A stretch of DNA of 9,057 nt from Syntrophomonadaceae bacterium (GTDB lineage Bacteria > Bacillota > Dethiobacteria > DTU022): assembly GCA_003566935.1 (NCBI GenBank), contig PXBM01000227.1, positions 1 to 9,057 of the forward strand, read 5' to 3'. Both the position numbers and the translations under genes were made by a program. The notes under the pieces are model-generated. The model had not been told where the DNA came from. It saw only the letters and a list, made by a program, of their open reading frames with translations, and did not search any database. Shown here in pieces: positions 1 through 5,516 of this stretch; position 1 is the first letter of the stretch; every line of letters starts with the position of its first letter.

Positions 1-2045
1 GAGGTAATTTCGGCTAAGACTTTGAGCAGATTTATTTCCTGCTCGGTAAAGACCTTTTTCTGCTTTACAGCATCAAAACCGACAAAGCCGGTGTTCACAC
101 CTTCACTAAACATGGGCAGCAATATCAAAGACTGGATACCCTGGGCCTTAAAGATAGGTTGCATAATATGGTTTGCAGGCATCCGGGATACATCAGGAAT
201 ATGGACAACTTCTCCTTTCTGATGGGCCTCTAAAAAATCGGCAAATTGTTCAAAAGGAAAATCCTGCAGGGTATTAATTTCGGGAGGGATACCCTCTGCG
301 CACCACTCATGAGTGTTGGAGGTAACCCGGCGACTGTAATCGTGCTTAAAAATATAGACGCGGTCCATTTTTGTAAATTCCCCGACGGTTTCAAGCATCT
401 CTTTAATAGCCTGATTAACCTTTTCCAGGGGAACATTAATACATTCAGTGGCCAGGTTCATCAACAGCTGCTGTAGTTTTTCGTATTCGTGCAATTTCTC
501 TTCCGCTAGCCTGCGTTCGGTAATGTCTCTTGCCATTCCCCTGAAACCGATCGGTCTTCCTGTTTCGTCTCGGCGCAAAGAAACGGAACCCTCAACAATG
601 ATTTCCCGCCCATCTTTGGTTATAGCTGGCCAGCCCACAGCTTTTTCCGCTATCCCGGTCTGGTACACCCGGTTATAAGTTTGAAAGACCTTTTGTGGAT
701 TTTTAAAAATCTTTTTATAACTTGTCTGCATTAGTTCATCCCTGCTATAACCTGAGTCCTTGCAGAAGGAATCATTAAAGAAAACAAAGTTGCCGGCTAA
801 GTCTACCTCATAATAGCTTTCTTCGATGGTGGAAAGAATTTCCCGGTATTTTTCCTCTGATGCTTTCAAGGCTTCTTCAGCCCGCTTGCGCTCGGTGATA
901 TCCCTGTAATACCATACCCGGCCGTAGTATTGCCCATCATCGCCAAACATTGGTGCCGAGTAGCGTTCAAGCACTCTTCCATCTTTTAAGTTGATTTCCT
1001 CGTAGCTTTTTTCCTGCCTGTTATCATAAAGTTCATAAATCCGGCTGGCAAACTCTTCGGGATCGCTTAGTTTTGGCAGCACGTAGTCCAATGCCTTTTT
1101 ACGGTGATTAAGGGTCATAATTTCTTCAGGTATACCCCAGATATCACAAAACTTTTGGTTATAAGAAATTATTTTTTCGTTCTCATCTACAACAAAGATA
1201 CCGTCAGGTGATACTTCCTGTTGGGTTCTTAGCATGGCATTTTGCATGTTTAATAATTCTTCGGTCTGTTTGCGGTCAGTTATATCCTCTATCGTACAGT
1301 CAAAACAGTCTGCCTCACCGTGTTCGTTATAGATGACCCGCGCTGTAATCGAGCCCCAAATCGGGGTTCCATCCAGGCGCTTAAGCCGCAGTTCGACTCT
1401 TTGTAATTGACCCTCGGTAATAAGCCTATCAGAGAATTCGGCGCGTTCGGCTGGGTCCTGGTATAGATCGTTCATTTTAAGCTGTGCCAACTCTTCTTTT
1501 GATTTGATTCCGAAAATCTGCAAAAACGCGGGGTTAACCATCAAAAAATTGCTCCCCGGACCGGGTTTGTTGCGGTAAATACCGATTGGAATATTCTCAC
1601 TTAGTGTCCGGTATTTTTCTTCGCTTGCGCGCAGGTTTTCTTCCGCTTGCTTGCGCTCGGTTACATCTCGAAAGATGCCGCGGGTATGAACGAAGCGGCC
1701 ATTTTCATCAAGCTTTACGCTTACATTGCCCTCTACCGAAACCGGGGTTCCATCTTTGGTTATAAAAACTGCGTCTACTTCACCAAAGTCTTTGCCGGTG
1801 AGAACCTGCTCAAAAACAGCCATACAGTGTTCCATTGAATCGGGGTGAATGATATCCCACAGGGTAATATTATCTACTTCTTCAGCAGTATAGTTAAGGG
1901 TTGAAAGCCAGGACCGGTTGACATAGATAAACCTGCCCTCGCTGTCGACGCACTGGATCAGGTCGCGGGCATAGTCAACAATTTCTTTATACCATTCCGT
2001 CGTTTTACCGGTTGTGTATTCTTTCTTCTTGTCTTGACTGGCCAT
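1..2045 (-). CDS. Multi-PAS/GAF sensor protein, N-terminal 681 residues (3' end outside window)
   Basis: A continuous minus-strand reading frame runs from an ATG at 2045 off the left edge with no stop. A GGGGG-containing ribosome site sits about 9 nt upstream of that ATG. The translation shows four tandem PAS domains at about residues 17-134, 142-258, 265-386 and 393-511. Each ends in the usual PAC-type linker (RDVTERKQAEE, EDITDRKQTEE, RDITERKRAEE, RDITERRLAEE). A GAF domain follows from about residue 528 (NTHEWCAEGI, a FVGFDAV strand, then FTEQEINLLKVLAEI) and is probably nearly complete at the edge. I see no signal peptide or membrane segment, so this is probably a cytoplasmic sensor. PAS and GAF domains bind small ligands, haem, flavin or partner proteins; no ligand residues are diagnostic here. 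The output module (histidine kinase, GGDEF, HD-GYP or other) lies beyond the window and cannot be named. It is separated from rocA by a dead recombinase fragment, so a regulatory link to the catabolic genes is not supported by position alone. Confidence 0.9.
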   Translation of the reverse strand, partial: MASQDKKKEYTTGKTTEWYKEIVDYARDLIQCVDSEGRFIYVNRSWLSTLNYTAEEVDNITLWDIIHPDSMEHCMAVFEQVLTGKDFGEVDAVFITKDGTPVSVEGNVSVKLDENGRFVHTRGIFRDVTERKQAEENLRASEEKYRTLSENIPIGIYRNKPGPGSNFLMVNPAFLQIFGIKSKEELAQLKMNDLYQDPAERAEFSDRLITEGQLQRVELRLKRLDGTPIWGSITARVIYNEHGEADCFDCTIEDITDRKQTEELLNMQNAMLRTQQEVSPDGIFVVDENEKIISYNQKFCDIWGIPEEIMTLNHRKKALDYVLPKLSDPEEFASRIYELYDNRQEKSYEEINLKDGRVLERYSAPMFGDDGQYYGRVWYYRDITERKRAEEALKASEEKYREILSTIEESYYEVDLAGNFVFFNDSFCKDSGYSRDELMQTSYKKIFKNPQKVFQTYNRVYQTGIAEKAVGWPAITKDGREIIVEGSVSLRRDETGRPIGFRGMARDITERRLAEEKLHEYEKLQQLLMNLATECINVPLEKVNQAIKEMLETVGEFTKMDRVYIFKHDYSRRVTSNTHEWCAEGIPPEINTLQDFPFEQFADFLEAHQKGEVVHIPDVSRMPANHIMQPIFKAQGIQSLILLPMFSEGVNTGFVGFDAVKQKKVFTEQEINLLKVLAEIT

Positions 2046-2077
2046 TATTTAAACCCCCTGATTAAAAACACTTTATC

Positions 2078-2121
2078 GGGGTGCTACCCCTTTATTTAAT
2101 AAACCAAGCTGCACCCGGGTG
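2078..2121. promoter_or_regulatory. Two GC-rich dyads in the leader of the PAS gene
   Basis: The AT-rich leader of the PAS gene holds two short symmetric elements. One is GGGGT-gct-ACCCC at 2078-2090; the other is the 10-bp palindrome CACCCGGGTG at 2112-2121. Their centres are about 32 bp apart, close to three helical turns. They could be operator half-sites or small hairpins. Neither is followed by a convincing T-tract in the direction of a gene it could terminate. I found no convincing -35/-10 pair for the PAS gene here. The functional reading is speculative. Confidence 0.25.
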
Positions 2122-2134
2122 TTTTTCATGCGCT

Positions 2135-2418
2135 TTATATTGTTTCAGCCGCCTCGTGTTCCCAGGTATATTTATACAGCGTTGACCTTCTCACTCCAAT
2201 CAGCCGGTAAAGTCCGTAGCCATAATATTTCCGTTTTTCCACATGGGGTAATACTAATTAAAGCTGACCGGTATCTATCGTAGTGGCCGACCAACAGGAC
2301 GGCCGGACCTGGTGTCGTAACGCTTGGCCTTGGCCAAGCCTTCGCAGATCCGTTCAACGGTCAGTTAGCGTTACATCTCGGCCACAGCACCCAAGGTGGT
2401 CAGCATAAACTTAAACAT
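2135..2418 (-). pseudogene. Decayed serine recombinase (resolvase/invertase), C-terminal fragment
   Basis: Reading the minus strand from the ATG at 2418 gives MFKFMLTTLGAVAEM, stop, R, stop, LTVERICEGLAKAKRY, then TRSGRPVGRP. This is the helix-E and linker pattern of serine recombinases (usual form: LGAxAEMERExIxERxxEGLAxAKxxGxxxGRPxGRP). The two TAA codons fall where Glu is expected in MERE, so each could derive from GAA by one G-to-T change. Two further in-frame TAG codons follow at the IPxxFxxYY region. After a frameshift, a helix-turn-helix end reads LIGVRRSTLYKY and continues to a TAA at 2135-2137. The N-terminal catalytic domain with its active Ser is absent: rocA ends only 21 bp upstream. 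About 95 codons survive of a protein that is normally about 200 residues. The ORF at 2172-2357 is only a shifted frame of this relic. The family call is confident; the particular subfamily or element type is not known. Confidence 0.78.
2322..2339. repeat. Perfect 18-bp inverted repeat inside the recombinase relic
   Basis: GCTTGGCC-TT-GGCCAAGC is perfectly symmetric, with 8-bp arms and a 2-nt centre. It overlaps the relic's LAKAK codons, so it may be only a by-product of the LeuAlaLysAlaLys coding pattern. No T-tract follows on the minus strand, so it is not a standard terminator for rocA, although no other terminator is visible just after rocA. Confidence 0.4.
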
Positions 2419-2439
2419 TTTTATTTATTTGTAAAATAG

Positions 2440-3990
2440 TTAATTTATTCTTTCTGAAACTGCTTTAGCCTGGCTGAAGAGGCGGAGATAATCTTTGCTT
2501 CCTGCTTTCGCGCATGTTCCAGACATGTTGTAGCCGCCAAAAGGGTGCGCTCCTACTAAGGCAGCGGTGCAGGTTCGATTAAAATAAAGATTTCCAACAT
2601 GAAATTCATAACGGGCTTTTTCAAGTTTCTCCCTGCTACCTGAATAGACTGCTCCGGTTAAGCCGTATTCGGTATTATTTGCTATCTCGAGGGCATGATC
2701 AAAGTTATCCGTTCTCATCAAAGCCAGAACCGGCCCGAATATTTCTTCCTGGGCCAGGCGGTTATGAGATTCTATGTCAGTGAATATAGTGGGTTCTAGA
2801 TAAAAGCCGCCTTTTTCGATTTTTTTACCACCATAAAGTAAAGTTCCTTCTTCTTTGCCAATTTCTATATAGTTTAAGACTTTGTCCAGGGCATCCTGAT
2901 CAATCAAGGGCCCCATAAAGTTGTCATAGCTTTCAGCAGGTCCGATACTAATTGATTTAACTTTTTCGAGCAGCTTGTCGGTTACATATTCATAGACGCT
3001 TTTATCGATAATAGCCCTGGAGCAGGCCGAACATTTTTGCCCCTGGAAACCGAAAGCTGAGGCAAATATACCGTCGACAGCAGCATCAAGATCTGCTTCG
3101 CTGTCTACAATAATCGCATTTTTACCGCCCATTTCTGCGCTGACCCGTTTGATCCATTTTTGGCCTTCCCTGGTTTTGCTGCCTTCTTCCACAATTTTTA
3201 GGCCCTGTTCCCTGGAACCGGTAAAATTTATGAACCTTGTTTTGGGATGACTGACCAGGTACTTGCCAACTATATTGCCATGACCAAAAACCAGGTTAAC
3301 CACTCCACGCGGCACTCCTGCATCTTGAAAAATTTCCATCAACTTATATGCAATTACGGGAGTATTGCTGGAGGGTTTCATTATAATTGTGTTCCCCATG
3401 ACCATTGGACCTGCTGTCATCCCGGTTAGGATAGCAAGCGGGAAATTCCACGGCGCTATAACAACTCCGACACCAAGTGGAATGTAGTAGAGTTCGTTAT
3501 CTTCTCCACTGAGCCTTTGCAGGGACTGCCTATCAGATAGTTTAAGAGCATTGATAGCATAGAAATCAAGAAAATCGATAGCTTCGGCGACGTCACCGTA
3601 GGCCTCAGTCCAATTTTTGCCATTTTCAAGGACTATTAATGCAGTCAACTCGGCTTTCCGTCTGCGCATGATACCGGCTGCCTTAAAAAGACAGCGAGCT
3701 CTAAAGCCAGCGCTGACGTTTTTCCACTGCATGAAGGCATTAAGTGCTGCCTGTAATGCCATTTCAGCCTGGCTTTCATCGGCAGCATGAACACGTCCGA
3801 TTACCTGGTCAAACTGTGAGGGGTTAATAGAAGTTATTGTTTCGTTGCTTTTGTGACTTTTGCCATCAATTATAAGAGGGTATTCTGTGCCGAACTCATC
3901 TTTATTCTTCTCTAAAGCATCTATCATTATTTTATAGTTAGTTTCTTTTGTAAAATCCACCGGACTTTCATTTTTGAAATCCCTGATCAT
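2440..3990 (-). CDS. rocA: 1-pyrroline-5-carboxylate dehydrogenase (L-glutamate-gamma-semialdehyde dehydrogenase)
   Basis: A 516-residue aldehyde dehydrogenase that oxidises glutamate-gamma-semialdehyde, the open form of P5C, to glutamate with NAD in the cytoplasm. Visible family residues are the oxyanion Asn182 in APWNFP, the cofactor loop FTGSREQG at 256-263, the general base Glu286 in AEMGGKN, the catalytic Cys320 in GQKCSACS and EEIFGP at 415-420. The C-terminal GNLYFNRTCTAALVGAHPFGG stretch (466-486), followed by GYNMSGT and a KDYLRLFSQAK-type end, is the signature of the RocA/PutA P5C dehydrogenase subfamily and separates it from generic aldehyde dehydrogenases. The length matches monofunctional RocA (about 515 residues); there is no proline dehydrogenase domain, so it is not PutA. 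The ATG at 3990 is preceded by AAGGGTG with about 8 nt spacing. It lies 75 bp after rocD on the same strand. It is the oxidative exit for P5C made by HypD and for semialdehyde made by RocD. Confidence 0.93.
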   Translation of the reverse strand: MIRDFKNESPVDFTKETNYKIMIDALEKNKDEFGTEYPLIIDGKSHKSNETITSINPSQFDQVIGRVHAADESQAEMALQAALNAFMQWKNVSAGFRARCLFKAAGIMRRRKAELTALIVLENGKNWTEAYGDVAEAIDFLDFYAINALKLSDRQSLQRLSGEDNELYYIPLGVGVVIAPWNFPLAILTGMTAGPMVMGNTIIMKPSSNTPVIAYKLMEIFQDAGVPRGVVNLVFGHGNIVGKYLVSHPKTRFINFTGSREQGLKIVEEGSKTREGQKWIKRVSAEMGGKNAIIVDSEADLDAAVDGIFASAFGFQGQKCSACSRAIIDKSVYEYVTDKLLEKVKSISIGPAESYDNFMGPLIDQDALDKVLNYIEIGKEEGTLLYGGKKIEKGGFYLEPTIFTDIESHNRLAQEEIFGPVLALMRTDNFDHALEIANNTEYGLTGAVYSGSREKLEKARYEFHVGNLYFNRTCTAALVGAHPFGGYNMSGTCAKAGSKDYLRLFSQAKAVSERIN

Positions 3991-4007
3991 TTTTGTTCAC
4001 CCTTAAA

Positions 4008-4036
4008 ATAATTGTGTATATACTGTGCAGTTACAA
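4008..4036 (-). promoter_or_regulatory. Weak candidate promoter for rocA
   Basis: In the 75-bp gap between rocD and rocA, the minus strand carries TTGTAA, a 17-bp spacer and AATTAT. Each hexamer matches 4 of 6 consensus bases. An 8-bp palindrome GTATATAC (4016-4023) sits inside the spacer. RocA could equally be co-transcribed with rocD, because no terminator is visible between them. Confidence 0.3.
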
Positions 4037-4065
4037 ATTATTAAGTTGGAATCTAGTGGAATCAT

Positions 4066-5265
4066 CTATTTGCTATGCTGAAAAACTTGTTTTAACTTGT
4101 CAAGGGCCCAATCCAGGTCTTCCTTGCTGATGATCAATGGAGGAGCCAAACGGATTACATTATCATGAGTCTCCTTGGCCAACACTCCGAGCTGCATCAG
4201 CTTTTCACAATAGGGCCTTGCTTTTTCCTTTAACTCGATACCGACCATCAGGCCTTTACCTCTAACCTCGGTAATAACAGGGTTATCTATTTTTCTTAGT
4301 TCCCCGACAAAATAAGTACCGAGCTGCAGGGAATTATCAATCATTTTTTCTCTATTTAAAACCTGCATCGCTTCAATCGCTACGGCACAGGCCAGCGGAT
4401 TTCCGCCAAAGGTTGATCCATGAGAACCAGGTTCAAAAACACCTAAAATGTTTTCATTAGCCGTTACAGCAGAAATGGGAAGTATTCCGCCACCAAGAGC
4501 TTTACCGAGGATATAAATATCAGGGATTACATCTTCCCAGTCACAGGCAAACAGCTTGCCGGTGCGTCCGAAGCCGGTTTGAATTTCATCGGCCATGAAA
4601 ATAACATTGTTATCGCTGCATAGCTGATAGGCTTCCTTCAGGTAACCATCAGGAGGAATAATAATTCCTCCCTCACCCTGGATTGGCTCTACCATGAATC
4701 CGGCTGTATGAGGACCAATTGCTTCTTCCAGGGCATTTATGTTACCGTATTCGACCAGCTTAAAGCCGGGCATATAGGGACCGTAATCGGCATTGTAGCC
4801 GCTATCGGAACTAAACGAAATAATAGTCGATGTTCTTCCATGAAAATTTCCCAGGCAGGCAATTATTTCTGCCTTGTCTGCAGGAACTTTCTTAACCCGG
4901 TAAGCCCACCGGCGCACAGCTTTAATTGCTGTTTCCACTGCTTCTGCTCCCGTATTCATGGGTAGAACCAGATCTTTACCTGTCATTTCTGATAGTACAC
5001 GACAAAAATCTCCCAGCTGGTCATTGTGAAATGCCCTTGAGGTAAGGGTAATCTTATCAGCCTGCTCTTTTAAAGCTTTGACAAGATCAGGATGGCAGTG
5101 GCCAAAATTCATTGCTGAATAAGCACTGAGCATATCCATGTAACGATTCTTTTCCGGGTCTTCTACCCATACTCCTTTTCCTTTTGAGAGGACAACGGGT
5201 AGAGGAAGGTAATTGCGGGCGCTGTACTTTTCAGTCACAGTGAGAATGTCTTTTGTTGTAGGCAT
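4066..5265 (-). CDS. rocD: Ornithine--oxo-acid aminotransferase
   Basis: A 399-residue class-III PLP aminotransferase of the ornithine aminotransferase type. It interconverts ornithine plus 2-oxoglutarate with glutamate-gamma-semialdehyde plus glutamate. Visible family features are the N-terminal SAYSAMNFGHCHP (47-59), KITLTSRAFHNDQLG (71-85), the PLP phosphate site NTGAEAVETAIK (104-115), NFHGRT (140-145), VEPIQGEGG (192-200), the pyridine-binding Asp226 in ADEIQTGFGRTG, the Schiff-base Lys255 in GKALGGG and STFGGNP (284-290). The TSRAFHNDQLG stretch is typical of RocD/OAT and argues against GABA or acetylornithine aminotransferases. The length is usual for bacterial RocD. The ATG at 5265 has GAGGTG 10 nt upstream. 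It shares the P5C/semialdehyde node with rocA downstream and hypD upstream. A 13-bp hairpin and a 16-bp dyad lie in its leader, and I could not identify its promoter. Confidence 0.93.
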   Translation of the reverse strand: MPTTKDILTVTEKYSARNYLPLPVVLSKGKGVWVEDPEKNRYMDMLSAYSAMNFGHCHPDLVKALKEQADKITLTSRAFHNDQLGDFCRVLSEMTGKDLVLPMNTGAEAVETAIKAVRRWAYRVKKVPADKAEIIACLGNFHGRTSTIISFSSDSGYNADYGPYMPGFKLVEYGNINALEEAIGPHTAGFMVEPIQGEGGIIIPPDGYLKEAYQLCSDNNVIFMADEIQTGFGRTGKLFACDWEDVIPDIYILGKALGGGILPISAVTANENILGVFEPGSHGSTFGGNPLACAVAIEAMQVLNREKMIDNSLQLGTYFVGELRKIDNPVITEVRGKGLMVGIELKEKARPYCEKLMQLGVLAKETHDNVIRLAPPLIISKEDLDWALDKLKQVFQHSK

Positions 5266-5288
5266 TATATAGGAACACCTCTTTGGCT

Positions 5289-5304
5289 TAGATATGAATA
5301 TCTA
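5289..5304. promoter_or_regulatory. Perfect 16-bp dyad upstream of rocD, candidate operator
   Basis: TAGATAT-GA-ATATCTA is a perfect inverted repeat with 7-bp arms. It sits between the terminator hairpin and the rocD ribosome site (5276-5283). Its length and symmetry suit a dimeric regulator, but as RNA it could also form a weak AU-rich hairpin just before the ribosome site. No regulator is identified. Confidence 0.4.
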
Positions 5305-5311
5305 TACAGAT

Positions 5312-5351
5312 AAATGAGATGCTGCCTTTATTAAACAGCATCTCATTTTTT
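5312..5351 (-). terminator. 13-bp-stem hairpin following tRNA-Trp, probable terminator
   Basis: The arms at 5312-5324 and 5336-5348 are perfectly complementary (13 bp) around an 11-nt loop. The hairpin starts 7 nt beyond the tRNA-Trp CCA end in the direction of tRNA transcription, the expected place for its terminator. On the minus strand the tract after the stem is modest (TTTATCT, partly in the stem). On the plus strand it is better (six T at 5346-5351), although no visible plus-strand gene would use it. It may be bidirectional, or act as an attenuator ahead of rocD. Confidence 0.65.
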
Positions 5352-5355
5352 GCAT

Positions 5356-5431
5356 TGGCAGGGGAGACAGGACTTGAACCCGCAGCCTACGGTTTTGGAG
5401 ACCGTTGCTCTGCCAGTTGAGCTACTCCCCT
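5356..5431 (-). tRNA. tRNA-Trp (anticodon CCA)
   Basis: The minus strand folds as a 76-nt tRNA. The acceptor stem is AGGGGAG with CTCCCCT, the discriminator is G and the 3' CCA is encoded (5356-5358). The D-arm is GCTC/GAGC, the anticodon stem ACGGT/ACCGT and the anticodon loop CTCCAAA, which gives anticodon CCA (5396-5398) for tryptophan. The T-loop is TTCAAGT. The acceptor and anticodon stems pair perfectly. It is a lone tRNA gene between the hypD operon and rocD, with its own promoter just upstream and a hairpin just downstream, so it is probably transcribed independently of both neighbours. Confidence 0.97.
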
Positions 5432-5442
5432 TTGCGCTTAAT

Positions 5443-5471
5443 ATTTTATTCGATTTGTTTACTCTTGTCAA
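5443..5471 (-). promoter_or_regulatory. Strong sigma-A-type promoter of tRNA-Trp
   Basis: The minus strand has TTGACA (5466-5471), a 17-bp spacer and TAAAAT (5443-5448): a perfect -35, optimal spacing and a 5/6 -10. The expected start of transcription falls about 5 nt before the mature tRNA 5' end at 5431. It lies 45 bp after the hypD stop codon; I saw no clear terminator for hypD in between. Confidence 0.85.
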
Positions 5472-5516
5472 TTAAAACCTCCGCCAACTTTGCCGCTAAC
5501 TGAACTTTACTTTTGA

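Noticed and set aside
2322..2339. rocA transcription terminator
   Set aside because: The 18-bp palindrome has no following T-tract on the minus strand, lies about 100 bp past the stop and coincides with recombinase codons.
2172..2357. A 61-codon minus-strand ORF after rocA
   Set aside because: It reads the recombinase relic in a shifted frame; the recombinase similarity lies in the other two frames, so this ORF is not a gene.
2440..3990. PutA-type bifunctional proline dehydrogenase/P5C dehydrogenase
   Set aside because: The protein is 516 residues, has only the aldehyde dehydrogenase domain and begins with its own ribosome site.
4708..4965. An 85-codon plus-strand ORF inside rocD
   Set aside because: It lies entirely opposite the well-supported rocD coding frame, has no ribosome site that I can see, and its product has no family features.
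5312..5351. Terminator for a plus-strand transcript
   Set aside because: The plus-strand T-tract is better, but no plus-strand gene lies upstream of it; the placement 7 nt after the tRNA end fits the minus strand.
5356..5431. tRNA-Trp as an integration (att) site for the element that left the recombinase relic
   Set aside because: The relic is about 3 kb away, and I found no second copy of the tRNA 3' end in the window to mark an attachment repeat.
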